Of a stretch of 64,000 nucleotides of DNA, positions 1-11,523 are shown one piece after another. Within the stretch, counting starts at the first letter, position 1, and each line of letters starts with the position of its first letter. This stretch comes from Chrysogorgia sp. JL179-B06 (Eukaryota > Cnidaria > Anthozoa > Scleralcyonacea > Chrysogorgiidae). The notes beneath the pieces were generated by a model that did no database searches, had not been told where the DNA came from, and saw nothing but the letters and a program-made list of their open reading frames with translations. The translations under genes were made by a program, and so were the position numbers. The stretch covers positions 248,001-312,000 of the forward strand of contig JAYKKM010000080.1 of NCBI GenBank assembly GCA_035772405.1, read 5' to 3'.

Positions 1-1045
1 TAATCTTCGTATATTAACAATACTCATGACGATCTTGAACCCCGGTTATCCCCCTTACTATGCCCTAAAAAACACGGACTTACCCCCTTACCACTATGAC
101 ACTAAGATAACTAGTATAACTAAGATAACAAGTATAACTAATAAAATAGTGACTTTGTCGTAGTGACAAATTTAACATTACGCCATTAATAAATAAGTGA
201 CAAATTTAACATTACGCCACATGAATAAGGAAGACTTTGTACCTCATACCTACACTTTACAGTTTTGACAATCGACGGACAATAGCGCAAATATTATAAC
301 ACCATGTGTTAAGCATTGTCCAAAGAGCATATTTCATGCCGTTGGCCTTTAGCTTTTGCTGCTAAACCCTTCCCCTTTAACATCTACATTATCACACCGT
401 ACAGTCTTGCTATTTGACAGTTAATTTAGCAACGCGACACACAACGTAGAAAGCACTGTCCAAAGAGCAGATTTCATGCCGTTGGCCTTTAGCTTTTATT
501 TATCAACACCTAACTAATCTTCGTATATTAACAATACTCACGATCTTGAACCCCGGTTATCCCCCTTACTATGCCCTGAACACACGGACTTACCACTAAG
601 ATAACTAGTATAACCTTACTAAGATAACAAGTATAACTAATAAAATAGTGACTTTGTCGTAGTGACAAATTTAACATTACGCCACCTCATACCTGCACTT
701 TACAGTTTTGACAACCGACGGATAATAGCGCAAATATCATAACACCATGTGTTAAGCATTGTCCAAAGAGCAAATTTCATGCCGTTGGCCTTTAGCTTTT
801 GCTGCTAAACTCTTCCCCTTTAACTTCTACATTATTACACCGTACAGTCTTACTATTTGACAGTTAATTTAGCAACGCGACACACAACGTAGAAAGCACT
901 GTCCAAAGAGCAGATTACATGCCGTTGGCCTTTAGCTTTGATATCTTCGTGTATTATCTACATATTCTACACGTAATATTTAACTTACAATACTCACGAT
1001 CTTGAACTCCGGTTATTTACCTAACTATCCCCTAAACACACGGAC
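1..1045. repeat. Tandem satellite-like repeat, about three diverged units
   Basis: A long unit starting with CTTCGTATATTAACAATACT at about position 4 restarts at about 516 and again, more diverged, near 944. Each unit holds two copies of a module containing GTCCAAAGAGCA and CCGTTGGCCTTTAGCTTT (near 318, 458, 761 and 900). Units differ by insertions, so the period varies between about 430 and 515 bp. No coding potential is seen. Confidence 0.85.
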
Positions 1046-1810
1046 TAATCCCCCTTACCACTTAGATAACTGGTATAACTAAGATAACAAGTGTAACTAA
1101 AATAACTAGAATAACTAAGATAACTAGTATAATTAATGTAACTAAGATAACTAGTATACTAATGTAACTAAGATAACTAAGATAACTACTGTTATATAAC
1201 TAATACTATAGGTTACCAATTGGTAGTAAGTGCTGCGCAGAGTTCTGTGCAATTTTGGAGTGCTGAGAACAACCGGATGTCGAGAGCTGAACGCGAGTAA
1301 AGAGGAGTTCTTATCAGAAGTGAAATGCTGCCTCAGGAGTGGTATAACCAGTATAACTAAGAATAATTAATAATATTAACCATGAACTAAGATAACTAAT
1401 ATGTATAACTAGAATAACTAAGATAACTAGTATAACTAATATAACTAATGTAACTAAGGTAACTAATATATAACTAAAATAAGTAATATAACTAAAATAA
1501 GTAATATATAACTTATAACTAAGATAACTAGTGTAACTAAGATAACTAGTATAACTAAGATAACTAATATAACTAGAATAACTAAGATAACTAATGTAAC
1601 TAAGGTAACTAATATATAACTAAAATAAGTAATATAACTAAAATAAGTAATATAACTAAAATAACTAATATAACTAGTATAACTAAGATAACTAGTATAA
1701 CTAAGATAACTAGTATAACTAATGTAACTAAGATAACTAGTATAACTAAGATAACTATAGTATAACTCTAATATAACTGCAGTATAACTAATAACTAAGA
1801 TAACCCTATA
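1046..1810. repeat. Short-period minisatellite of AACTAAGAT / AACTAGTAT type
   Basis: About 9-bp words such as AACTAAGAT, AACTAGTAT and AACTAATAT repeat dozens of times. They are interrupted near 1200-1330 by a unique-looking stretch. Similar words already occur in the preceding satellite (near 105-145 and 600-640), so the minisatellite probably expanded from inside that unit. Confidence 0.85.
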
Positions 1811-1932
1811 ACCCTAGAAAAGTTGATGTAGATGGCCCGTAGCGGGGAAGGTGGGGATAATCAGGACAATAAGGAAGACTATGTACCTCATGTGGTGACC
1901 GATACATGAAACACCAACCGACCTGGTAACTA

Positions 1933-4283
1933 ATGACGCAACTCACGTATATACTGTATTACCAACTGATAAACGCCCTCAGTGACAATTTGTATTTGAC
2001 GAAGCTCAAGCTAGTACAACGATCGAGAACGAACCTTTTAACTACGACAGCCTTTCAACCCTACACTCATGGCACGACGCGTTGGACTTTCCCGAACAAA
2101 CAACACTTTGGTAAGCAATCACTTAAATTTTCTTTCCTTACAGTTACACGCATATTTTGTTTACTCCGCGCATTATTATTTATCTTCCAACGAAAAAACA
2201 TCAACTGCCAACCCGATACCCTGCTGAAGAGACCAAAAAGGTCGAAATGCGTACAGGGTTATCCCGCATGTTATGCTATGCACTATACAATTATACGCAT
2301 CTTTACTCTCTGTTTCTGTATTTTATTCATACCTTTTATTCAGTTTACACTGCATGTCCAGCGCGCGTTGCAATATGATACGTATTATAGTCAGTGGCTA
2401 AATGCGCTTATTGTTACAATCCCCGTCCCCATAGTTTTCTACATTTACATATACAGGACATCATTGTGGTTCCCATTACCTACTCCAAAACCAAAAAACA
2501 AATGGCAGAGTAGATGGATTAGAATAAAGTGTGGCTTCCTACAAGGAGACAGTTACTCGCCGGTAGGATTCTGCTTGACTGAGATCCCAGTTACAATGCT
2601 GCTGGAGGAGACAAGAGGATATAGGATGGGACCCCCTGGTGAAAGATACACGAAGAGGACGCATAGTCTGTTTATCGATGATTTGAAGACCTATCAGGAA
2701 AACCACAAACAGATGGAAGCCGCTAATGAAATTATCGTGAAAGCTAGCAACGATACAGGAGCGGTGTACGGGGTGAAGAAATGTGCAGAGATCATATTTA
2801 GAAGAGGAAAGATGATTAAAGGAGAGGGACTGCCTATACTGGAAGAGAGGGCGGAGGCATTGGACCCAGAGAAGGGAGATGTATATAAATTCCTTGGAAT
2901 AGAACAGGGAAAGCAAATAGATAAAGAGAAAGTACTGCTGAGAATCAAAGAAGTAATGCGAGAGAGGTTGGAGAGTCTTGTAGAGCTTGAACTGTATGAT
3001 AAGAACCTCATAAGAGCGATCAACTGTAGGGTCATCCCAGTGGCAGCATATGTCATGAATGTATGCCAGTTCACCCAGAAGGAGTTATATGACCTTGATA
3101 TGCTGGTGAAAGGTACACTACGCAAGAAAGGTATGCTGGGCAGACAGGCAAGTGACGAGAGGCTCTATCTGAAGAGACAGGATGGAGGGCGCGGTCTGAA
3201 ATGCTTGCGGCAGGTTTATAAGGAAACTAAAGTGCGTGTGGCAGTGTATATGGCATGTAGTCCAAGCCGCTGGATAAAGATTGCTTGGAAGAGAGAATAC
3301 AACAGTGAATACAAGAGCCTGAAAAGGGAAGCAGAACAAGCCCTGCGTGAGTTTGGATTGGAGGTTGAATTTAGAGAGGAAGAAGTATGGAGAGGTGGTG
3401 AGAAGATGGAGAAAGATTGGGCAGGATGCTGGACGGAGTTGAAGAAAGGAATGAAGAACGGATACATAGCGAAGCTGAAAAACGATTATAAGAAGAAAGC
3501 CATGGCCATGCAGAGCCAAGTGTTTGTAGGGCAGGAGAACGAGAGCCCTATGTGGCTGAATACAAACATCACACCGCAGAAGATGGCTGGAATCATGAAT
3601 GTGTTGGAGCAGATGGTGGAGACTCGGAAGTGGAAAGTGTCACGTGGGATAGGAGGCGAGGATGGAAAATGTAGATTGTGTAAGAAGTATGATGAAACTG
3701 TACAACATCTACTTGCAGGATGTGAGATCTTGGCAGGAACTGAGTATCTCCGTAGACACAACAATGCCTTGATGGTGCTGGCGGTGAGATGGGCTGTTGA
3801 GAGAGGTCTCCTCCCTGACAACACGGTATGGTATACAGTTAGATGGGAGAAAGGCCAAGTGCTGAAGGGGAATGGGTACAAGTTGTGCTGGGACTTTGAG
3901 TATAGGATGAGAAAGACCAGTTCTGCACGCAGACCAGACTTGACACTGGAGGATGAGAAAGAGAGGAAGATTTGGATAGTGGATATGTCATGCCATCAAG
4001 AACAGAACATCGAAGAAGCGACACGAACGAAGTTACAGAAGTACCAGCAGTTGATGTTTGAAATCAGAGAAAGGAGAAGCGGGTATAGAGTGGACTGGAA
4101 GTGGTCCCAGTAATAATCGGATGCCTGGGAGGTGGTATTGAGAAGGCAACAACAGCAGTGAAAAATATTATTGGAGATGAGGAAAGTGTGATTGGAATAA
4201 TAAGCACAATGCAGAGGACGGTGCTCTTTGAAGGGGAAACAATAATAAGGAAGGTGCTTGGCGAGGAGGTACAGACAGAGTAG
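1933..4283 (+). mobile_element. Decayed non-LTR retrotransposon with restriction-like endonuclease (R2/NeSL-like)
   Basis: A 726-codon reading frame (1933-4113) carries the C-terminal half of a LINE polyprotein. The first ~190 codons show no recognisable domain and are probably unrelated sequence read in frame. Homology starts inside the reverse transcriptase with GFLQGDSYSP (motif B region) and LFIDD, a variant of the catalytic YxDD. A zinc-knuckle C-x2-C-x8-H-x4-C sits at residues 580-597. A restriction-like endonuclease core follows, with RRPDL (666-670) and IVDM (Asp684). The frame stops at 4113, but the expected C-terminal continuation runs on in another frame to 4283, so there is a one-base frameshift near 4095-4113. 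The RT fingers are missing, so the copy is 5'-truncated and dead. Clade assignment rests on the RT + CCHC + RLE order, known for R2/R4/NeSL-type elements; the exact clade is uncertain. Confidence 0.85.
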
Positions 4284-4380
4284 TGGGACACAACGGGATC
4301 ATGTGCAACTCGGTTACCGCCCAGCAAGAGTTGGTGGGTGGATGCAAGGGCCAGAGTGTGTTGAGCTGGCTAATTAATTA

Positions 4381-4382
4381 AC

Positions 4383-4414
<32 letters not shown>

Positions 4415-4480
4415 GCTTTATTTAATCAGGGTACTCCTTCAGTTATAGAACTGTTCTCCCAGGAGGCCCTGAAAACAATA
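4381..4480 (-). mobile_element. 3' end of a minus-strand SINE/LINE with (ATT)n tail
   Basis: On the minus strand the sequence reads GGAGAACAGTTCTATAACTG, then a TACCCTGATTAAATAAAG-type end, then (ATT)n (plus strand 4383-4412). The same 3' end, diverged, closes the SINE at 19893-20113. The tail and shared end mark a retroposed element in opposite orientation to the LINE at 1933-4283. Confidence 0.65.
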
Positions 4481-4689
4481 ATTGCAATACATTATAACTT
4501 ATGTAACATAAAATACAAGTAGATATACAACATTATACAGTACCTATCTGAGACAATTACAAGTCATGAAAAAGAAATAGAAGAAATAATTAAACAATAA
4601 TTAAATTATATCAAATTACAATACAATTAATACAAAATATAATTAATACAATACAATTAATACAATTAATACGATATAATACGAGATAG

Positions 4690-5391
4690 AAATACTCAGT
4701 GACGTCATATTTGAGAAACAAATATGGCGTCCAAATTGGGTATACTCTAGAACTTCAACTTGCAACATCTTCTTAACTGAACTGATTTGATCGGAAATAA
4801 ACTAAAGTCAGTAAGATCTTTTATATGAACTCTACTTGTATTTTCGTTAAAGGAAGTTTTTTCTTTAAAGGGATGTGGCAATATAAATTAAGTTTGTTTC
4901 ATTTGAAAGAACTCGTAAAATGGTATAAGAAGACCTTTTACAAATTTTCTGTAACTTTCTTGGTTTTTGAAATATTTCAGATAAATTATGACAAAAGACA
5001 GTCTGCAATCCGCCATCTTGTTGTAATATTTGACCTAATTAACTAGGAAATTGGTGACGTCACAAGCAGGGTAAACCTGATGAAACTACTCCATAGGTGA
5101 CATAATTTCCGCGGAAGGCTTTTTAAAATGTTGTGGGCCAATTGAAAATGGAAATAGCGCAACATAATCGAGTTTCTGGCTCATAATGTCGTAAGGTTGG
5201 CAAGATAAAAATTTCACTTTACCCTACTTATGACGTCACATGCATATCGAAAATAATTCCAAGATGGCGGACAGCACGCTGTCTTTCGTCAAATTATTTC
5301 GAAAACCAAAAAAGATACGAGAAAATTGTACCATTTCACGAGTTCTTTCAAATGAGACAAAGTTAATTTATATTGCCATATTTCTTTAAAT
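4690..5391. mobile_element. Fold-back (palindromic) element, non-autonomous
   Basis: The arms 4860-5020 and 5261-5391 are inverted copies, for example ATCCGCCATCTTG against CAAGATGGCGGA and CAATATAAATTAA against TTAATTTATATTG. The inner part (5030-5250) is related, inverted, to 16790-17040. The left flank (4690-4850), with its ATATGGCGTCCA word, recurs at 21478-21620 (inverted) and 22695-23160. No transposase frame is present. Confidence 0.75.
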
Positions 5392-5495
5392 GTCAAATTC
5401 GGATATTTTAAAACATCAAGCATTAGACAACATCATTCAACATTAGACAACATTCGTGTATTTCTTCTCGAACGAATTGCTTTTGCTTTCACAAT

Positions 5496-6010
5496 TTGGT
5501 CGCATTGATAGCTGCTGAGGGTGATTTTTGTGCGAGTAAGGAGAATTTACATTTTCATGATTTTCGTAATCGTCACTGGTTGCCAGTGAGATCAAGGATT
5601 GTTTTTAAGATACTAATAATTACTTTCAAGGCTTTGCATGGCCAGGCACCTGTTTATATTACTGATTTACTAACTAAATATAAACCTACTCGTGCTTTAA
5701 GATCATCTGACCGAAATCTGCTACTTAAGCCAAAATCTAAAATGGTGACTCATGGAGACAGAACATTCTCGGTTGCAGCACCAAAACTGTGGAATTCATT
5801 ACCACAGAAAATTAGAAGCGTTGATATGTTAAGTAGTTTTAAGTCAGCACTTAAGACTTTTCTTTTTTAAAATTAATAGTTTTTGTTCATATTGGTAATA
5901 TATGTAGTATGCTTTGTCTTTTTATGAAACTGTAATTAGTTTTATAAGTAACATTAAGAATATATTGTTGTAAGAGCATTGAGACTATTGTATAATGCTC
6001 CTAATACGTC

Positions 6011-6070
<60 letters not shown>
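5496..6070 (+). mobile_element. LINE 3' remnant (L2/CR1-like RT C-terminus) with (TTA)n tail
   Basis: The frame 5496-5870 (124 aa) is the conserved C-terminal tail of L2/CR1-type reverse transcriptases: HWLPVRSRIVFKI, then FKALHGQAPVYI, then FSVAAPKLWNSLP, then FKSALKTFLF just before the stop. It is followed by a short AT-rich 3' UTR and a (TTA)n run at 6012-6070, typical of L2-type tails. The RT core and endonuclease are missing, so this is a 5'-truncated dead copy. Confidence 0.85.
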
Positions 6071-6071
<1 letters not shown>

Positions 6072-6294
6072 ACAACAATATCAAAATATTTTACATTCAA
6101 GGTACTGATGATAAAATTTGTTCAATATAGAATAGTTATTATTTCTTAAAATTTGCTGTCCATATATTCAAACTATATTATGATAATTATTTACAATAAA
6201 TTAATATAAAAATAATAATAATTTAAAACTAAAGTCCAATATATATAAGATTATCTAACTAACTAATAATAATAAAAATTTACAAAACTAATGA

Positions 6295-6327
<33 letters not shown>

Positions 6328-6479
6328 TTAATAAATATTCTTCTTATTCAATACTCTTTCTATCTTTTACTTATTTTAAAATGTGTCTACGTACAGTTAT
6401 AGAAAAGCTAGTGGAAGTTTGGACAAACACTTTTTGCATGTAATCTTACGTGTTTATGTCTTACTTACATTGATTATAG
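6071..6479. other. AT-rich spacer with (ATT)n run
   Basis: The stretch is AT-rich, with an (ATT)n run at 6297-6327. No coding signal is seen up to the splice acceptor at 6478-6479. Confidence 0.6.
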
Positions 6480-6588
6480 GATACTGCCGCCATTGGTCGT
6501 GTAGAACGACTTTCTGACACTGTTATAAGATTAGAATCATTTCTTGGATCTGACAAGGAAACAAACCCAATATACAAAGATTATCATG
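6480..6588 (+). CDS. Internal exon 1 of 3 of an unidentified host gene
   Basis: A 109-nt open segment lies between an acceptor (GATTATAG) and a donor (GTACGA, not a strong site). In the frame starting at 6480 it encodes 36 residues containing [19 protein letters not shown] and ending near IYKDYH, plus one extra base (phase 1). That base is exactly what the next candidate exon (10343) needs. The segment is helical and charged in character, with no transposon motif. I do not recognise the protein. The reading-frame continuity with the two downstream segments is the main support. Upstream exons would lie before this point, possibly outside the window. Confidence 0.55.
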
Positions 6589-6661
6589 GTACGAGTTAAT
6601 ACGGTTATCAATTTTTTATCAATCCAATTAACCAACCAACGATTTGCTAACCAATCAATCA

Positions 6662-6707
6662 AACAAACAAACAAACAAACAAACAAACAAACAAACAAAC
6701 AAACAAA
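6662..6707. repeat. (CAAA)n microsatellite
   Basis: An uninterrupted CAAA tetranucleotide run in the intron after the 6480 exon. Confidence 0.95.
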
Positions 6708-6824
6708 TAACAACTAGCAAAATAAACCACTCACCAACCAACTATTTAAATTCTAAAAGGTTAGTGTACTGCCCAAATAGTGTGTAGGAGCTCTAACGTT
6801 TCGAGGAGGGTTTCTTTTAGTGGG

Positions 6825-6965
6825 GGGCGAAGGGGGGCATTTGCCCCCCCTTGAAAAATATTTGCCCCCCCATGAAAAATATTTGCCCCCTCAATCCGCC
6901 CCCCCAAAAACATATTTCAGTATGGGGTGTTTTGCCCCCTCTTGTTATATTTTCTGAAAGAAGCC
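6825..6965. repeat. C/G-run-rich repeat
   Basis: Three units of the type TTTGCCCCCC plus GAAAAATA follow one another, and further C7 runs follow. They may be the end of a decayed DNA transposon, but I found no matching partner end. Confidence 0.5.
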
Positions 6966-7111
6966 CTGGTTTCGAGTAAAGGCCGTTTGAGTGAAACATA
7001 AAGCGAAATAAAACGGGTATCAAATTTTTAACATAACCATAAATCGGCACGATTAATCACGAGTTCTGTATATATATAATTTGACACTGACTAAAATATT
7101 TGCATAAAAGA

Positions 7112-7152
7112 TGTTTTGACTAGAAAACTTTAGTCTTCGTCAGTTAAATTGT
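7112..7152 (-). ncRNA. Hammerhead-like motif, degenerate
   Basis: On the minus strand CTGACGA is followed by one A, a perfect 5-bp stem GACTA/TAGTC and AAAAC, where GAAAC is expected. The lost G would probably inactivate it. A short TATATATAA run lies about 40 bp away. It belongs to the same series as the motifs at 9594, 27406, 37361, 41446, 47781 and 58045. Confidence 0.4.
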
Positions 7153-7314
7153 TTTGAAGGATGAAACGTAGGCGTATACATGATAACAAATTGCATAACT
7201 GTCAAGATGAATTATTAGCTATTAGCATAATTCAAAATTAAGGAATGGTCATCCGTAGTCAATTTATCCCGGGCCCTCCCACAAGCAATGGTCTTCTGGA
7301 CGATCTTTTTATTA

Positions 7315-7405
7315 GTATTAAGGTTAGTATTAGAAAACCATTAGGCGGGGGTTAGAAAACCCATTAGGCGGGGGGTTAGGATTAGGATCTAAGTTTTTTT
7401 GGGGT
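7315..7405. repeat. Telomere-like TTAGGCGGGGG / GGTTAGGATTAGG module
   Basis: The words CATTAGGCGGGGGTTAGAAAA and GGGGGGTTAGGATTAGG resemble modules at 34218-34262 and 36380-36420. They are degenerate relatives of the TTAGGG telomere repeat dispersed within the window. Confidence 0.5.
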
Positions 7406-8083
7406 TAGCAGTTCTACTGATGATGTATTTCATCATACAGGCATGTCTGATCGTATTATGATTTATAGCAGCACAATCTCTTATTTCGTCCCACCTCTCG
7501 CGGATACTAAAAAGATCGTCCAGAAGACGAGAACGCTTGGGATAAATTGACTACCATGGTCATCAGGGATTTATACATAGATTGTATTTGTATATGTTCG
7601 TTTGTTGCTTTTGTGTCAGAGATTGAGTGCCATGCTTGAAGAAAGGTTCTCTTTTGCGAATTATTCCTCCTTGTCTACGGATATTTTGGGAATTCGAACG
7701 AATGGTTGTTCATGAAACAAGCTTTTTGTTGTTCTTTTGATCTTATCTTAAGGATCTCTTTGTTTGGCCATAGACAAAATCATAGTCCTTACAAGGTAAT
7801 TTATATACGATTCCCGTTGTTTGGTCTTTTGTCCTTAGCTTTGTTGAAAATCTGAGATAATATACAGGTTTGGACGCTACTTTTGTTAGGATCCTAGCTA
7901 ACTTTTCCGATACTCGTTGAATATATGGTAATGTTGTGTAGAAGACATTTGCATTTCATTTGTGTATTATTGTTCGGTCGTTGATTCAAGAAACAAATAG
8001 AAGAACTATTTTCCCTCAGGCGCGTACGCACGTACTTAGCATCGCCAATTTTACCTGGACTCGTAGATGGAATTTTCTTTGCT

Positions 8084-8547
8084 CTGTCTAGTAGGGGCGT
8101 ATAGGAAGCCGAGGGGGCGGCCCTCAATATTATATAAAGGGGGTCGGAATAGCTTTCGGCCACCCAAAAAAATAATTGAATTTGAAATTTGCAGCAAAAG
8201 AATTGAATTCGAAAGTAGAAGTATTTGGAATCGTATATTAATCGAATGTCTGTGATCGATGTTTTTATATAACAATACTAATATTTCTCTAGTCAATACT
8301 AATATTTCTCTAGTCAATACTAATATTTCTCTAGTCAATACTAATATTTCTCTAGTCTACGCGGCTCTATACTCTAGTAGGCTTTCTTTTTCAACTAACC
8401 AGAAGGGCGGAAATCGCGGAATGCACTTGAGGCTAAAAGGTAGCCTGGTTCAAAAACAAACCGAAACAATTTCAACAGGTACAACGAAAATTTTGCTTTG
8501 ACCGGCCCCCCTAAGTTTACCAAGCTTCATACGCCCGTGCTGTCTAG
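8084..8547. mobile_element. Non-autonomous hAT-like transposon with 8-bp target duplication
   Basis: The 448-bp element (8092-8539) has ends TAGGGGCGTAT and ATACGCCCGTG, inverted copies consistent with the CAGGGGCG-type ends common in hAT transposons. It is flanked by the 8-bp direct repeat CTGTCTAG (8084-8091 and 8540-8547), the length hAT transposases make. It encodes no transposase. A 21-bp tandem array lies inside. Confidence 0.8.
8273..8356. repeat. 21-bp tandem array, four exact units
   Basis: The unit CAATACTAATATTTCTCTAG plus T repeats four times without a mismatch inside the hAT-like element. This suggests recent slippage or expansion after insertion. Confidence 0.95.
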
Positions 8548-9406
8548 TAATGTCTTAACCACAGACCGCTGATGTTCCTTAGTTATATTATTCTCAGACT
8601 CGTGTCGTTTCGTTAATGTATCTTTCTCTATTTACATTGTGACGTTAATGTGAAGATTAATGCTGTTTAAATGTGTTAGAAACTCTTTGATGTCGTCTTT
8701 GTGTACATAAGCCTTTATGTGGATACAATTCATGAACATTGTTTACATACTACAGAAGTTCGTATATAAAGTATACCCCGTATGGAAAACTTGGCCGTGT
8801 CAAAATATAATATCATTATATATTTCGTGTTATTACATTATATATATCATTATATATTACGGCTCATGTGGTTTTAATTTAATAGTGATACTGCCAGATA
8901 ATTTCAAAATCGCTTAATATTTTAGCCGAAATAATTGTATATCGAAACTTATGAACTTAGTACGGGTGTTAATGTTTACCGTCGCACATATTTGTCATAT
9001 TATATCCTAAACAAGCGCGATATAACAGTGAAAGAAATACGATATCAGACATTGCACAACCTATATGATTTGAATACATTTATAATTTCCAAATATGTTT
9101 AAAATGTTTGCCAACATCCCGCATTATATCGTGACAACTTAGCGCGAAACTATCTTCTAGTTCAGCCCCGTTCTTATAGCTTTATTATCTCACATTTCTC
9201 TGTAACTCAAATGTCGGCAGGTACTTCATGTATGCCTAAAGCTGGTTACTTCATGTAAGCCTGTCCCCAACAGAACTATAATCCTAACCAACATTTTGTG
9301 TCGGGACACAAAAATCGGCATACATGAAGTAGTCCACCAAATGGGCAGGCAGACACAGGTACGCGTTGCGTACCTATTTTTATTTCACTTTACGTTTTAC
9401 TTTCTG

Positions 9407-9447
9407 ACCGCAGGGTCTTCACTCGAAATGTTAGACTCTTATTTACA
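9407..9447 (+). ncRNA. Degenerate hammerhead-like remnant
   Basis: CTGACCG, a weak GGGT...ACTC hairpin, then GAAATGTTAGAC. The order matches the hammerhead-like series but the core is mutated. The same GAAATGTTAGAC block recurs at 46432-46443 in a similar setting. Confidence 0.3.
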
Positions 9448-9589
9448 GTACTTCGGCACCAACTTTTAGAGTTTTTGTATTCTATTTCTACACTTCCTAC
9501 GTGCACGAGTACAAATACTTACAATGGTAAAGTTAAAAAATCAAATGAGGCCAAGTAGCTACTGTTTTAAAAATAATTTAATTTGTTTG

Positions 9590-9626
9590 AACTTTCGTCG
9601 TCTACGACATCGTCAGAAACTGAGAG
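9590..9626 (-). ncRNA. Hammerhead-like motif beside a (TA) run
   Basis: Minus strand: GTTT-CTGACGA-T-GTCG-TAGA-CGAC-GAA-AGTT-C-AAAC. Helix II (GTCG/CGAC) is perfect, the AGTT self-pairing helix III is minimal, and AAAC after the expected cleavage C pairs with GTTT before the core (helix I). A TATATATATATA run starts about 20 bp away. One base is extra between the core and helix II compared with the textbook motif. Confidence 0.5.
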
Positions 9627-9905
9627 GAAACGGTAATAATGGTGTATATATATATAGTGACAATGGGTAGGGTGTATAATAGGAATATTAATGAATGTAT
9701 ACTAATGATACTTGTATTTGTATTTAATAAGATCCACAGTTAGCTAATGCTAGTTTACACGATGTCTTAGAATAGATAATTAACTAAATAATATGAAAAA
9801 TATAAATATCTAAAAGTCTATATTACAATTTCAATTACAATAAGACAGTGAGATCACGAATACATCCCCCAAGTACCACCCACCCTCCTCCCTAGCAACC
9901 CCACC

Positions 9906-10150
9906 GGTTCATATAATTCAATAATTAGATTATATGAACCACTGAAGCCGCCCAAGAAGAGCAGATATGAACAGGGACCCAGAGAATATATTCCTGGTCT
10001 CGCTTCAGATTATTCCAGATTTCAATGGCTCTTGTTCTAAACGCTCTGGCCAGGAATGTTTTTTTCTTAAAGTCAGGTCTTACTAACAATTTATCATTCC
10101 TACACTTTAATGACAATCTTGTATCATGTCCGTGTAAAAGTTCAAGTGGT
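9906..10150 (-). mobile_element. LINE 3' coding remnant, minus strand
   Basis: Reading from about 10148 down to 9925, the minus strand gives HGHDTRLSLK, then FKKKTFLARAFRTRAIEIWN. This resembles the C-terminal tail of LINE reverse transcriptases (…FFxRAxRxWNSLP). A perfect 12-bp-arm hairpin (GGTTCATATAAT, 9906-9941) follows. Only the tail remains. Confidence 0.6.
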
Positions 10151-10342
10151 ACATATGAATGGTAGTTGGTTCACCAGTATGTAAGACAAGGGATAAGACA
10201 ATGGATACGATAAGACAATGGATAAAAATATGCGTAGTGGAAATAATATACAATATTAAAAACTAATAAAAGCTATAAAGTGTATATACTTACAATGTTT
10301 TGCTGTTGCGAAACCTTCTTACTCTAATAATTTGTTCTTTAG

Positions 10343-10449
10343 GTTTATTTCATTTAGTTCGACTTCCCAGATTAAATTCTTTAACCTGCCACATGCCAGA
10401 GACCTTAGACCTTGCGTTTAAACTTCGAAGGAAAAAGTTTGTGATTGAG
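10343..10449 (+). CDS. Internal exon 2 of 3 of the unidentified host gene
   Basis: The acceptor TTGTTCTTTAG and the strong donor GAG|GTAAGC bound a 107-nt segment. It starts with two bases that complete the codon left open by the 6480-6588 exon (giving Gly) and ends on a codon boundary. It encodes about 36 residues including LFHLVRLPRLNSL and DLAFKLRRKKFVIE. No family is recognised. The C-terminal basic/hydrophobic pattern suggests a helix. The phase match on both sides and the good splice sites make chance less likely. Confidence 0.6.
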
Positions 10450-10787
10450 GTAAGCTATATAATGATACCAACTCCTAGTTAGGTCTGACGAGAGGGGGAG
10501 GTCAGCCTGGTCGTTGACCAAGGGCCCATGGCAAAAAGAGGGCCCATTTTTAACGAAACAAAAGAGTATATTATACATTATTATATAGCTACTAGTAGGA
10601 TATTAGCTATCTCGCAATTGGATTGTAGCCTAGTAGTAGCTCCTCTACTACTAGGCTATCACCTCATATCTATAGCAGTAGAGAAAAAATAAGATGGTGG
10701 CATGCTTTTTAGGTCGAAAAAAGCTGAAATCGATGGGGTTTTATAAAGAAACCCCGAACTAACTAAGTGTTTGGCTATATACTGTAG

Positions 10788-11270
10788 AATCTCGAAAGTA
10801 ACCGCCCCTCCTAAAGTAACCGCCCCTATTAAAGTAACCGCCGCCCCCGAAAGTAGCCGCTTCTGATGTCTATAACCATTGTATAAATAAGTTGTAACAT
10901 CTGTTTAACAATTTATTTTGAATGGCATGGATTAAAACATGTATAAAACAGTAATATCAAAGATTCATGAATTTCAGACAGTAGTTATAAGTTCAGACGT
11001 CCTCTTCCATTTCGGTATCTGAATATTCGGTATCGAGTACGGTAAATTATTAGCATTAGATAATATGTAACAACTCTTATGTCATTTAATCAAAATAAAA
11101 CAAAACTTTTGAAACGTTGTGCAAAATGTACAGTAGTGGTTGGCCGATGCTAAAAATAAAAAAGTAAGTAAGCGCCCTCCGAAAGTTACCGCCCATCCGA
11201 AAATATATATAGGTCACTATAGGTCACAAAGTATATAAGCCGCCCCGGCTACTTTCGAGATTCTACGATA
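10788..11270. mobile_element. TIR element with clustered AAAGTAACCGCCCC motifs
   Basis: The left end TGTAGAATCTCGAAAGTAAC (10783-10802) and the right end CTACTTTCGAGATTCTACGA (11251-11270) are inverted copies. Just inside the left end the word AAAGTAACCGCC repeats three to four times, and related GAAAGTTACCGCCC words lie inside the right end. Clustered subterminal words of this kind often bind transposases. No transposase frame is present and the superfamily is not clear. Confidence 0.7.
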
Positions 11271-11316
11271 TCATAAAACAATTATACCATTCGCTCTCGT
11301 CGTATATGAACTAATA

Positions 11317-11523
11317 GACCGATTGCAAATATGGCGGCGATGTCATGAAAACGAGGCTTTTCGGTGGTTACCGTTGCTAAGGACCCGAATCACGTTGATT
11401 GATTGGCTGTTGTTTTTGGTCCAACAATTGTGATCCAATCAACTAACATGATTCGGGCCATAGCAACGGTAACCACTGAAAAGCCTCGTTTTTGTGACAT
11501 CGCCGCCATATTTGCAATCGGTC
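11317..11523. mobile_element. Palindromic MITE with TA target duplication
   Basis: A 207-bp near-complete palindrome. The ends GACCGATTGCAAATATGGCG and CGCCATATTTGCAATCGGTC are perfect inverses, and the arms continue for about 75 bp. TA flanks both sides (11315-11316, 11524-11525), consistent with a Tc1/mariner-type insertion. Confidence 0.85.

Noticed and set aside
2539..4024. Several minus-strand frames opposite the RLE LINE
   Set aside because: They are antisense shadows of the RT/endonuclease frame with low-complexity Ser/Leu/Phe content.
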